Origin: an uncultured Eubacteriales bacterium
GTDB taxonomy: Bacteria > Bacillota > Clostridia > UBA1381 > UMGS1253
Assembly: GCA_902492065.1 (NCBI GenBank)
Contig: CABUKE010000005.1
Location: 1-64,000 of the forward strand
Reading direction: 5' to 3'
DNA: 64,000 bases
This document shows, piece after piece, positions 15,829 to 23,735 of the stretch; the stretch's first letter is position 1; each line of letters starts with the position of its first letter. Under the pieces are notes generated by a model. The model was not told where the DNA came from and made no database searches. It saw only the letters and a list, made by a program, of their open reading frames with translations. The position numbers were made by a program, and so were the translations under genes.

Positions 15829-16701
15829 ATGCCTGATATGGATTTGCTTATTAAAAAAGCCGGCACGCTGATTGAGGCGCTGCCTTATATCCAGCATTTC
15901 GCTGGAAAAACCGTCGTAATCAAATACGGCGGAAACGCTATGATTAATGAAGAATTAAAGGCCTCCGTCATGGAGGATATCACGCTTTTGAAGTTTATTG
16001 GATTAAACCCGGTTGTCGTCCACGGGGGCGGACCGGACATTTCCAGCGCGCTGAAAACGTATGGGATTGAGAGCCGGTTTATAAACGGTCTGCGTGTCAC
16101 GGACGCCGACACGGTCCGCATTGCACAGATGGTGCTTGTCGGCAAGACGAATAAAGAGATTGTGGCCGGCATTAACGGCAAGGGTGGCCGTGCAGTCGGC
16201 ATCAGCGGCATTGACGGTGCGTTGCTCGAGTGTGAAAAATACTACACGGAGGTAGACGGTGAAAAGGCGGACATCGGCTATGTGGGCGATGTGGTACATG
16301 TGAACCAGGATTTGCTCCACCTGCTCACCAGCGATAAGTATATTCCCGTCGTCGCGCCGATTGGAACGGATAAAAACGGGCAGAGCTATAACATCAACGC
16401 CGATACGGTCGCGAGCGAGCTTGCCTGCGCGCTTAAGGCGGAGAAGCTGATTCTCCTGACAGACATTGACGGCGTGAAGGACGCGGAAGGAAATATTATT
16501 TTTGAGATGAGCGCACAGGAAACGCGCCGCCTCATCAAAGAAGGCGTCATCAACGGCGGTATGATTCCGAAGGTGCTCGGCTGTGTGAAGGCAATCGGCG
16601 CCGGCGTGCAGCGCGTCCATATCATTGACGGGCGGGTTCCGCACAGCATTTTGCTGGAAATCTTCACCGATACGGGAATCGGCACCATGATTACGAAGTA
16701 G
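15829..16701 (+). CDS. argB: Acetylglutamate kinase
   Basis: Second step of arginine synthesis (EC 2.7.2.8). The 290-residue length is typical. Landmarks: VIKYGGNAM (about 29-37), VVHGGGPDI (about 64-72), the NAG-binding RVTDADTV (about 89-96), NINADTVASELA (about 185-196) and GGMIPKV near 244. An N-terminal helix is present (MDLLIKKAGTLIEALPYI), the feature associated with arginine-feedback-sensitive hexameric enzymes. A ribosome site AAGGAAGGGG precedes the start, and a terminator follows. Confidence 0.97.
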   Translation: MPDMDLLIKKAGTLIEALPYIQHFAGKTVVIKYGGNAMINEELKASVMEDITLLKFIGLNPVVVHGGGPDISSALKTYGIESRFINGLRVTDADTVRIAQMVLVGKTNKEIVAGINGKGGRAVGISGIDGALLECEKYYTEVDGEKADIGYVGDVVHVNQDLLHLLTSDKYIPVVAPIGTDKNGQSYNINADTVASELACALKAEKLILLTDIDGVKDAEGNIIFEMSAQETRRLIKEGVINGGMIPKVLGCVKAIGAGVQRVHIIDGRVPHSILLEIFTDTGIGTMITK

Positions 16702-16710
16702 TGGACATGA

Positions 16711-16744
16711 AAAAAAACGCCACAAATTTTGTGGCGTTTTTTTA
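16711..16744. terminator. Bidirectional terminator between argB and nth
   Basis: AACGCCACAA/TTGTGGCGTT stem with T-runs on both strands. It overlaps the nth stop codon region by a few bases. Confidence 0.9.
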
Positions 16745-17368
16745 TTTTGCCTGCTTGCATCCGTCCCGGACAGGGCATTCGCCGCAGCGCGGGCTGCGCG
16801 CCGTGCAGTATTCGCGTCCAAGCAGGACGAGCTGGTGGCAGAATTTAGAGCTGTATGCAGGCGGAACAATTTTCCACAAATCCATTTCGATCTTAACGGG
16901 GTCGGTGTTCTTTGTCAGCCCCATGCGGTATGTAAGGCGTTTGCAGTGCGTGTCCACGACAATGGCAGGCCGCTTGTATACGTCGCCGACAATCAGGTTC
17001 GCAATCTTGCGTCCTACGCCGGGCAGCGTCACCAAATCGTCAATGTTATCCGGCACCTTGCCGCCGTATTCCTCGCAGATACGCTTTGCCGAGCCAATAA
17101 TGTTTTTTGCCTTGTGGTTGTAAAAGCCCGTGGAGCGGATGTATTCCATCAGCTCGTTTTCATCCGCCTCCGCGCAGTCATACACGGTCGGGTAGCGTGC
17201 AAACAGCGCAGGCGTAACCATGTTGACGCGCTTATCTGTACATTGGGTCGCCAAAATTGCGGAAACGAGGAGCTGCCACGGGTCGCGGAACTCGAGTGAG
17301 CAGTCCGCGTCTGGATACGTGCGCTCCAACCCCTCCGTAATGCGGGCGAGCCGTTCCTGTTTTGTCAT
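16742..17368 (-). CDS. nth: Endonuclease III (DNA glycosylase/AP lyase)
   Basis: Base-excision repair of oxidised pyrimidines. The 208-residue protein carries the helix-hairpin-helix LPGVGRKIANLIVGD (about 111-125) with the catalytic Lys, the catalytic Asp in VVDTHCKRL (about 134-142), and the C-terminal 4Fe-4S ligands in the pattern Cx6Cx2Cx5C (CTARSPRCGECPVRDGC, about 188-204). GAAAGGATG precedes the start. It lies six bases after the exporter genes and is probably co-transcribed with them. Confidence 0.97.
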   Translation of the reverse strand: MTKQERLARITEGLERTYPDADCSLEFRDPWQLLVSAILATQCTDKRVNMVTPALFARYPTVYDCAEADENELMEYIRSTGFYNHKAKNIIGSAKRICEEYGGKVPDNIDDLVTLPGVGRKIANLIVGDVYKRPAIVVDTHCKRLTYRMGLTKNTDPVKIEMDLWKIVPPAYSSKFCHQLVLLGREYCTARSPRCGECPVRDGCKQAK

Positions 17369-17374
17369 GCGTAA

Positions 17375-17851
17375 TCATCCTTTCGGTGGTTTATTTGAAA
17401 GATACGGCTTAACGTGCCGCCGGGCGAGCCGTTTTACACCCTGCACGCAAAACGTGCCGACCGCAATCGCCATTGCCATTGCGCCGATAATGAGGACGGT
17501 ACGTACGCCGGTCTGCGCGCCTGCCTGAAAGTCGCCGAACACGAGCAGGCTCACTGTTTTATAGAGGTCAAGCCCCGGCACAAGCACAAAGATAGACGTG
17601 CTCAGGAAAATGAGCGCGGGCGACTTCCAGAGGATTGCGCCCGCCTCGCTCATGAGCGAGATGCCCAGCGTCGCGGCAAAAAAACACAGCAGCTCCGGCA
17701 GGGCAAGGAGCGTGAGTGCAGAGTAGAGCGCGTAGCCCAGCGTCCCAATCGCGCCGCAGACAGCAATGAGCTTGCGCGGCGCGCGGAACAGGTACGCAAA
17801 CGCGCACACGCCCGCAAAGCAGAATGGAAGGTGCAGCAAAAGCTCCGTCAC
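17375..17851 (-). CDS. Threonine/serine exporter subunit, ThrE_2 (YjjB) type
   Basis: A small (158-residue) membrane half of a split ThrE exporter, with about five hydrophobic segments and the motif SPALIFLSTSIFVLVPGLDLY (around 80-100, cited as landmark) containing the family's P-x-x-x-x-P pattern. The chosen start is the GTG at 17851, with GGAGG six bases upstream; it overlaps the stop of the partner gene as GTGA, a sign of translational coupling. The two proteins together correspond to full-length ThrE. Confidence 0.88.
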   Translation of the reverse strand: MTELLLHLPFCFAGVCAFAYLFRAPRKLIAVCGAIGTLGYALYSALTLLALPELLCFFAATLGISLMSEAGAILWKSPALIFLSTSIFVLVPGLDLYKTVSLLVFGDFQAGAQTGVRTVLIIGAMAMAIAVGTFCVQGVKRLARRHVKPYLSNKPPKG

Positions 17852-18624
17852 AGTGCACCTCCAATCCACCCATAGCACCACAATACAGCGCCGACGCCAA
17901 ACGAGAGCGACAACAGGACGACGAGTACATCGCCGAGGCGCGCCGCGCCGGAAACGAGGTCGCCGCGCACAGAGTCGCGGATTGCGCCAATCAGCGTCAT
18001 GCCGGGCAGCAGCGGCAAAATGGCCGAGCCGATGATTACGTCGAGACTGCCCGTGCCGAACAGCGTCACGGCAAGCACGGCGGACAGCGCGCAGACGACG
18101 CCACCGGCTAAGCTGGTGATAAAGTAGTACAGGTCTGCGTCCCGGAAATAGGAGCAGACGAGCTGCGACAAAAACGCGCAGGCCGCTGCCGCAAAAAATT
18201 CAAATACGCCGCCGCCCATCAGCACGCTAAAGCATCCGATTGAAAAGGCGGACAGCGCCGGGGCGAGCAGACGGCCTGCCTTCCCCTGCCCTTGCGGCGC
18301 GGAAAGCTCGCACAGTGCGTCGGCGGGCGACAGGGTTCCAGCGGCGAGCCGCCGGGCAATCTCGTTTGCGCGCGCGACTGCGCCGAGGTCCAAACGCCGC
18401 GTTCGCACCCGTGCCAGCGCGCTGTACGCTTTCCCGTCCTTTGCCGTCATATGGACGAGCACGCCCGTCGGGAGCGCAAGCACGTCAATCTCCTGCGTGC
18501 CGCACAGGCCGCAGAGCCGTCGCGCGGCCTCCTCTGCGCGGTAGGTCTCTCCCCCGTTTTCCAAAATGACGGCGGCAAGCCGCTTTGCCGCCTCAAGCAG
18601 CAGTTCCAGGTCCGTACGCGCCAT
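17848..18624 (-). CDS. Threonine/serine exporter subunit, ThrE (YjjP) type
   Basis: The 258-residue product has a soluble N-terminal domain (about 1-115) with AKRLAAVILENGGETYRAEE, the ThrE opening, and a conserved Thr/Glu motif. Several membrane helices follow (about 118-258; GSAILPLLPGMTLIGAIRD around 205 is the ThrE P-G-x-x-x-x-x-x-I-R-D motif). Together with the next gene it probably exports Thr/Ser. Its promoter is back-to-back with that of glyA, the enzyme of Ser/Gly interconversion, which supports the assignment. Confidence 0.9.
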   Translation of the reverse strand: MARTDLELLLEAAKRLAAVILENGGETYRAEEAARRLCGLCGTQEIDVLALPTGVLVHMTAKDGKAYSALARVRTRRLDLGAVARANEIARRLAAGTLSPADALCELSAPQGQGKAGRLLAPALSAFSIGCFSVLMGGGVFEFFAAAACAFLSQLVCSYFRDADLYYFITSLAGGVVCALSAVLAVTLFGTGSLDVIIGSAILPLLPGMTLIGAIRDSVRGDLVSGAARLGDVLVVLLSLSFGVGAVLWCYGWIGGAL

Positions 18625-18668
18625 GCCTCCGCCTCCTATCGTGCCAGTTTCTTTTTGTTTCTACCCTG

Positions 18669-18697
18669 ATTATAGCAAAAAGACTTGTCAATGACAA
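18669..18697 (-). promoter_or_regulatory. Exporter operon promoter
   Basis: Minus strand TTGTCA (18697-18692), 17 bases, TATAAT (18674-18669) with TGC before it. Its -35 is half of the palindrome CTTGTCAATGACAAG (18684-18698). Confidence 0.75.
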
Positions 18698-18713
18698 GAA
18701 TTATCAGTATAAT
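18685..18713 (+). promoter_or_regulatory. glyA promoter
   Basis: TTGTCA (18685-18690), 17 bases, TATAAT (18708-18713). Its -35 is the other half of the palindrome used by the divergent promoter. Confidence 0.8.
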
Positions 18714-18725
18714 ATACTATAGTAT
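18714..18725. repeat. Palindrome at the glyA transcription start
   Basis: ATACTATAGTAT, a perfect 12-base palindrome directly after the -10, in the position of an operator. The binding protein is unknown. Confidence 0.5.
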
Positions 18726-18769
18726 AAACAGAAATCTTAAATATATTTTAACAAAGGAGTAAGCAAAGC

Positions 18770-20011
18770 ATGTTTCATTTTGAAAAGTTACAAAAGCAGG
18801 ACCCGGAGGTTTTTGCAGCCGTTGAGAAGGAAATCGGCCGCCAGCGTGGCAAGATTGAACTCATTGCGTCGGAAAACTTCGTAAGCGAGGCAGTTATGGA
18901 GGCGAACGGCACGCCCCTGACGAACAAATACGCGGAAGGGTACCCGGGCAAGCGGTACTATGGCGGGTGCGAGTATGTCGATGTTGTGGAGACGCTGGCA
19001 ATTGAGCGTGCGAAGAAGATTTTCGGCGCTGACCACGCCAACGTGCAGGCACACTCCGGCGCGCAGGCGAACATGGCGGTGTTTTTTGCTATGCTGACGC
19101 CCGGCGACACGGTGCTGAGCATGAGCCTTGCGCACGGCGGGCACTTAAGCCACGGGAGCCCGGTCAACATGTCGGGCAAGTACTTTAACATCGTGCCGTA
19201 TGGCGTGGATGAAGTAAACAATGTAATCGACTACGACAAGGTACGCGAGCTGGCGCTGGAGCATAAGCCGAAGCTGATTCTGGCCGGCGCGAGCGCGTAC
19301 CCGCGTGTGATTGATTTTGAAAAGTTTGCAGAGATTGCAAAGGAAGTCGGCGCATATTTGATGGTGGATATGGCGCATATCGCCGGTCTCGTTGCGGCGG
19401 GGCTGCACCCGAATCCGGTTCCGTATGCAGACTTTGTGACGACGACGACGCACAAGACGCTGCGCGGCCCGCGCGGCGGCCTGATTCTCTGCAAGGAGGA
19501 ATATGCAAAGGCAATTGATAAGGCAATTTTCCCGGGTATCCAGGGCGGCCCGCTCATGCACACCATTGCGGCAAAGGCGGTCTGCTTCGGGGAGGCGCTC
19601 ACCGACGAATTTAAAGCATACCAGCAGCAGATTGTGAAAAACGCGAAGGCGCTGTCCGAGGAGTTGGTTCGCCAGGGCTTCAAGCTCGTGAGCGGCGGCA
19701 CGGACAACCACCTGATGCTCGTCGATTTGACGGATATGGGCGTGACCGGCAAAGAGGCTGAGAAAATGCTCGACGACGTGTGCATTACGGTCAATAAAAA
19801 CGCCATTCCGTTCGACACGCAGAGTCCGTTCGTTACGAGCGGCATCCGCATTGGCACGCCGGCGGCGACGTCGCGCGGGTTCGTCGAGGAGGATATGGTC
19901 GAGATTGCAAAGCTGATTAAAATGACAATCAGCGAATACGACACAAAGGCGGACGAGGTCCGCAGCCGCGTTGCCGCCCTGTGCGCAAAGCATCCGCTGT
20001 ACGAAGACTAA
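18770..20011 (+). CDS. glyA: Serine hydroxymethyltransferase
   Basis: PLP enzyme (EC 2.1.2.1) making glycine and 5,10-methylene-tetrahydrofolate from serine. The 413-residue length is normal. The PLP Lys is Lys229 in TTTTHKTLRGPRGG, and KIELIASENFVS (about 27-38) and NKYAEGYPGKRYYGG (about 51-65) are intact. AAAGGAG precedes ATG 18770. A PfkB-type kinase follows 43 bases later, possibly in the same transcript. Confidence 0.98.
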   Translation: MFHFEKLQKQDPEVFAAVEKEIGRQRGKIELIASENFVSEAVMEANGTPLTNKYAEGYPGKRYYGGCEYVDVVETLAIERAKKIFGADHANVQAHSGAQANMAVFFAMLTPGDTVLSMSLAHGGHLSHGSPVNMSGKYFNIVPYGVDEVNNVIDYDKVRELALEHKPKLILAGASAYPRVIDFEKFAEIAKEVGAYLMVDMAHIAGLVAAGLHPNPVPYADFVTTTTHKTLRGPRGGLILCKEEYAKAIDKAIFPGIQGGPLMHTIAAKAVCFGEALTDEFKAYQQQIVKNAKALSEELVRQGFKLVSGGTDNHLMLVDLTDMGVTGKEAEKMLDDVCITVNKNAIPFDTQSPFVTSGIRIGTPAATSRGFVEEDMVEIAKLIKMTISEYDTKADEVRSRVAALCAKHPLYED

Positions 20012-20054
20012 GGCCGGCGCACGGGCCGTTTGGCAAGGATTTGGAGGTACATTT

Positions 20055-21017
20055 ATGCGCAATATGATTTCCGCTTTGACGCTTAGCCCCGCCATTGACA
20101 AGACGGTGTACATCGACGGGTTTCGGGTCGACGAGGTGAACAAGGCGCAGGGCTGCTGCCAGGTGCCTGGCTCAAAGGGCGTCAACGTCGCGCGCATTTT
20201 GGCGGCGTGCGGCGTCGAGTCCGTCTGTTTTGGCTTTATCGGCGGGGAGGGCGGCCGCTACGTGGCCGATGCGCTGCGTGCCGACGGTGTGAAAAGTGAG
20301 TTTGTTGACGTGGACTACGATATCCGCACGAACATCAAGCTGGTCGACCTGCAAAGCGGAACCTATACGGATATCAATTTTCCGGGTGGCACGCCCAGCG
20401 CGCAGAACCTGGACGCGCTGCGGGCAAAGACGCGTGTGCTGGCGCGAGAGAGCGCGCTGATTGCGCTGGGAGGCAGCGTCCCGCCCGGCGTGGACGAACG
20501 CATCTACTACGAGCTTGCCCAGATTGCCAATGAGGAGGGCGCGCGCGTGTCGCTCGACTGCTACAATGCGCCGCTGCACCATGCGCTTCAGGCAAAGCCG
20601 CTCGTGATTAAGCCGAACTTGGAGGAGCTGGAGATGACGTTCGGACAGCGGTTTGCCACGCTGGAGGCGATTGTTGACAAAGCGCAGGCGCTCTGCCGCG
20701 ATGGGATCGAGAATGTGCTCGTGTCGCTGGGGGCGGATGGCGCGGTCGCGGTGTGCGGCGGCGATGTGTTCCGGCTCTATACGGATGATTTGCCGGTTTA
20801 TAACACGGTCGGCGCGGGTGACGCGTTTTTGAGCGGGTTTTTATACGGCTGGAAAAACGGGATGGACACGATGACGTGCCTGCGCCACTGTATTTCCTTT
20901 TCGCAGGCGGTGGTGTCGAGCCGGGCCGACGAGGACAAGACGCTTGCCCAGCTTACGAAATATGTGCCGACCGCGCGCGTTGAGCCAATCTATACCCAGG
21001 GGGGCGCGCGCGGATGA
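20055..21017 (+). CDS. fruK: 1-phosphofructokinase-family (PfkB) sugar kinase
   Basis: A 320-residue cytosolic PfkB-fold kinase. It opens MRNMISALTLSPAIDKTVYI, has the first PfkB-type signature region (PGSKGVNVARILAACG, about 37-52) and ends with the anion-hole signature NTVGAGDAFLSGFLYG (about 249-264, catalytic Asp). The subgroup includes 1-phosphofructokinase and tagatose-6-phosphate kinase; fruK is the closest guess, but no PTS genes lie nearby, so the substrate is provisional. GGAGG precedes ATG 20055. It overlaps the next gene by ATGA. Confidence 0.85.
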   Translation: MRNMISALTLSPAIDKTVYIDGFRVDEVNKAQGCCQVPGSKGVNVARILAACGVESVCFGFIGGEGGRYVADALRADGVKSEFVDVDYDIRTNIKLVDLQSGTYTDINFPGGTPSAQNLDALRAKTRVLARESALIALGGSVPPGVDERIYYELAQIANEEGARVSLDCYNAPLHHALQAKPLVIKPNLEELEMTFGQRFATLEAIVDKAQALCRDGIENVLVSLGADGAVAVCGGDVFRLYTDDLPVYNTVGAGDAFLSGFLYGWKNGMDTMTCLRHCISFSQAVVSSRADEDKTLAQLTKYVPTARVEPIYTQGGARG

Positions 21018-21532
21018 AGGCAGAGAAGCTCTACCGTGAGGCGTGGCGGCTTTTAAATACGGTTACGCCGCTCTACGGCGACTGCGGGACGCTCTGCGGC
21101 GGCGCGTGCTGCGACGACGGCGGCAATGAGGACGCGGGGATGTACCTGTTCCCCGGCGAGGAGGCGATGTATGCCGCCTGTCCGGCGTGGCTCCGCGTGG
21201 AGGAGTCGGCGTTCTGCTACGGCGCAGCGGATACAAAGGCGCTCATCGCCATGTGCGACGGGACGTGCGTGCGCGCTATGCGCCCGCTGGCGTGCCGGAT
21301 TTTCCCGCTTACGCCGTACAAAAAGCCGGGCCAGCCGCTGCAAATTATCATGGACCCGCGCGCAAAGGCCATGTGTCCGCTGGCGCAGGCGGCCGCGGTT
21401 TCGGATTTGGATCCGCGGTTTGTGCGGGCGGTGCGGCTGATTTTTCTCGTGCTGTTGCGCAACCGGCAAGTGGCGGAGTTTGTGGAGGAGTTGTCGTATC
21501 TGCTCGACGAACAGATGCAGTTTTACGAATAA
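21014..21532 (+). CDS. Cys-rich protein, possible YkgJ-like metal/iron-sulfur binder
   Basis: A 172-residue soluble protein with ten Cys, including GDCGTLCGGACCDDGG (about 22-37), CDGTC (about 81-85), RPLACRIFPL (about 90-99) and a late Cys (about 120). The CR[IV]FPL motif is seen in YkgJ/zinc- or iron-chelating families, which carry similarly spaced Cys. I cannot assign a function. The ATGA overlap with the kinase stop shows it is translated as part of that operon. Confidence 0.8.
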   Translation: MKAEKLYREAWRLLNTVTPLYGDCGTLCGGACCDDGGNEDAGMYLFPGEEAMYAACPAWLRVEESAFCYGAADTKALIAMCDGTCVRAMRPLACRIFPLTPYKKPGQPLQIIMDPRAKAMCPLAQAAAVSDLDPRFVRAVRLIFLVLLRNRQVAEFVEELSYLLDEQMQFYE

Positions 21533-21564
21533 ATAAATTTAAAAAATAGAAGGGAGGCCGCGCC

Positions 21565-22185
21565 ATGCAACTGATTGGTTCCTATGTGCTGCGGATGCTC
21601 CCTTTTTTGTTGTGCGCCGCGCCGGTCTATGCGCTCGTGCGTTTTTTGTTGCTGCGCCGGCACAGGCGATTGGGCAACCGGACGACGCTGTGGCATGAGG
21701 CCGGGCTTTTTGTGTTCGTCCTGCTTCTGACAGGGCTGTACTCGCAGGCGGTTGTGCCTGCGCTGCGCATTGACTCGTCGGGTATATCGGTTCCCGGCTT
21801 CTTGCAGGGGCGCTTCAACCTCATCCCTTTTACCGTGTTTGCCGATACGTGGCGGGAGGTAGCAGAGGGGAATACGGCCTACTTTCTCATCAATTTCCTG
21901 GGCAATATCGGCATGTTTGTGCCAATCGGTTTCCTTGTGCCGCTTTTGTGGCGGGAACAGGGGCTGGGCCGCACGGCGCTGGTTGGCTTTCTCTGCTCGC
22001 TGGCGATTGAGCTTTGCCAGCTTTTGCTGCCGCGCGGGACGGACGTGGACGACTTGTGGCTCAACACGCTCGGCGCGGCCCTGGGATATGGGCTGTTTTG
22101 GATATGCGGGCGGCTGTGGCCCGCGCTTGTGGTGCGGTTTCGGATGGCAGAAAAGGAATCGGCCATGGAATTGGATACAAAATAA
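21565..22185 (+). CDS. VanZ-family membrane protein
   Basis: A 206-residue membrane protein with about five helices. It has the VanZ motifs NFLGNIGMFVPIGFLVPLLW (about 112-131), SLAIELCQLLLPRGTDVDDL (about 146-165) and NTLGAALGY. VanZ proteins confer low-level teicoplanin resistance in one case; most chromosomal copies have no known role. AGGGAGG precedes the ATG. It sits within a run of same-strand genes. Confidence 0.9.
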   Translation: MQLIGSYVLRMLPFLLCAAPVYALVRFLLLRRHRRLGNRTTLWHEAGLFVFVLLLTGLYSQAVVPALRIDSSGISVPGFLQGRFNLIPFTVFADTWREVAEGNTAYFLINFLGNIGMFVPIGFLVPLLWREQGLGRTALVGFLCSLAIELCQLLLPRGTDVDDLWLNTLGAALGYGLFWICGRLWPALVVRFRMAEKESAMELDTK

Positions 22186-22213
22186 ATCGATATTTGGAAA
22201 GGCGGCGGCAGAC

Positions 22214-23320
22214 ATGAAAGAACTGACCAGCCGGGAGCGGCTGACACGGCTTTTTGCAGGACGCGAGATTGACCGGACGCCGATCTGGCTCCTCGCGCCG
22301 TACCATCATGTGGATTTTTACGCGGACATTTACACACAGCCGTCTTACCGGCGGCTGCTCCCCTACATCGACCGCTATTGCGACACCTTTGACCGGCGTA
22401 CGTACGACACGGGTGTGGCGTACAACGCCAACCCGGAGATAAAACGGACGCGCCGTGTGGAAAAGACGGCAAAGGGCAGCGCGCAGATCGAGGAGATTTC
22501 CTATAAGGATTTTGCACTCCAAAAGTCGGTCTACCGCGGAGCGGACGGCACGCGGGTCAAGTATTTTGTCGAGGATATTGAGGATTTGAAGCGCTTAATC
22601 GATATCCCCTACGTCGCGCCTGCGCCGGATATAGCGGCCTATGAGCGGGAAAAGGCGGAGTTGGGCGACCGAGGGATGATGATGACCGATGTGGGCGACC
22701 CGCTCGGCGTTTTCTACCATCTGATGAGCGCAGAGGACTTTTCGGTTTATTCGCTGACCGAGTATGAAACGCTGCTGGAGCTGTCCGACGTGGTGTATAC
22801 GCGGACGCTTGACGTGTACCGCTATTTGCTCGAGCGCGATATCGGCGAGGTGTTTTTCCTGGTTGGGGCGGAGTTTGCCGGCCCGCCGCTCGTGTCGCCG
22901 GGCAAATTCAGCGAGCTGTGCGCCAAATACGTCAAAGGGCTGGTCGGTTTGATCCGTTCGTATGGGAAAAAGTCGATTTTGCACTACCACGGACAGCTCT
23001 ACGACGTGCTCGGCGGCATGCGACAGATAGCCCCTGACGCGTTGCACACCATTGAGGCGCCGCCGGTGGGCAACTGCACCATTGCACAGGCGCGCGAGCA
23101 GCTTGGCGACATGATTTTGATTGGCAACGTCCAGTATGACGACCTCGCGCACCAGAGCCGGGAGGAGATTGAAGAGCAGGTGAAGCGCGCGGTCGCCGAG
23201 GGCGGGGAGCGATTCATCCTTTCTCCGACTGCCGGGCCGTACGAGGATGTGATTCCGGAGAATATGGTGGACAATTATATTGCCTTCATTGAGGCGGGAA
23301 TCCGGTATGGAAAGAGGTAA
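22214..23320 (+). CDS. Uroporphyrinogen decarboxylase (URO-D)-fold protein
   Basis: A 368-residue protein with the URO-D/MtaA fold pattern: N-terminal TSRERLTRLFAGREIDRTPI (about 4-23), a central GDPLGVFYHLMS, a strand with ILHYHGQ (about 255-261), and a C-terminal ILSPTAGPYEDVIPEN (about 335-350). In MtaA-type methyltransferases the corresponding sites are HxC and GC, which bind zinc. Here they read HYH and TA, so the Cys ligands are missing. True heme enzymes (HemE) are more conserved at the N-terminus. Function unknown; likely a small-molecule enzyme. The next gene starts four bases after its stop. Confidence 0.8.
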   Translation: MKELTSRERLTRLFAGREIDRTPIWLLAPYHHVDFYADIYTQPSYRRLLPYIDRYCDTFDRRTYDTGVAYNANPEIKRTRRVEKTAKGSAQIEEISYKDFALQKSVYRGADGTRVKYFVEDIEDLKRLIDIPYVAPAPDIAAYEREKAELGDRGMMMTDVGDPLGVFYHLMSAEDFSVYSLTEYETLLELSDVVYTRTLDVYRYLLERDIGEVFFLVGAEFAGPPLVSPGKFSELCAKYVKGLVGLIRSYGKKSILHYHGQLYDVLGGMRQIAPDALHTIEAPPVGNCTIAQAREQLGDMILIGNVQYDDLAHQSREEIEEQVKRAVAEGGERFILSPTAGPYEDVIPENMVDNYIAFIEAGIRYGKR

Positions 23321-23324
23321 AGAC

Positions 23325-23693
23325 ATGGAAGTCTGGCATCATGGCTCGAACCTGCGCCTGACCGTTTTGCGAGCGGGCAGCACGGTGACAAAGAACAAAG
23401 CGCTGGCGGAAGCCTTTTCGCACAGGCCGTCTGTCCTGTGCATGGAGGATAGCGGCGGAATCGTCCACAACGGCAGGGAGGCCGGATTCCTTTACTGTAT
23501 AGACGAGCCGGCCGAAGAAGGACGGGACGTGTACCCGCATCCACGCTCATCCATGGAGGCGGGGCTGGAGTTTTTGACCACGCGCCCGCTGCGGCTGCGC
23601 CTGATTGAAACTGTACCGCCGCCGTCGGGCGTGGAGGCAGAGGCCGCTAAGCGCACCATAAAGGAGCGATTGCGCGCACAGAACAAAACATAA
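23325..23693 (+). CDS. Small protein of unknown function, possible ADP-ribosyltransferase-like fold
   Basis: A 122-residue protein. I do not recognise a named family with certainty. The opening WHHGSNLRLTVLRAGSTVT (about 4-22) followed by AFSHRPSVL (about 30-38) recalls the H-G-x strand and following loop of small ADP-ribosyltransferase-fold proteins (Arr/Tpt1-like, YHG-T). HNGREAGFLYCID (about 48-60) and PHPRSSMEAGLEFLT (about 71-85) complete the pattern. This is a weak, motif-level resemblance. AGAGG precedes ATG 23325, four bases after the URO-D-like gene, so they are probably one transcript. A terminator follows. Confidence 0.7.
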   Translation: MEVWHHGSNLRLTVLRAGSTVTKNKALAEAFSHRPSVLCMEDSGGIVHNGREAGFLYCIDEPAEEGRDVYPHPRSSMEAGLEFLTTRPLRLRLIETVPPPSGVEAEAAKRTIKERLRAQNKT

Positions 23694-23697
23694 ACAA

Positions 23698-23735
23698 ACC
23701 CCTATGCGGAAGAACCCGCATGGGGGTATTTATTT
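23698..23735 (+). terminator. Terminator ending the glyA-side gene run
   Basis: CCCCTATGCGG/CCGCATGGGGG stem with a short loop, then TATTTATTTCTTTTT. It overlaps the 3' end of queG on the other strand. Confidence 0.8.
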
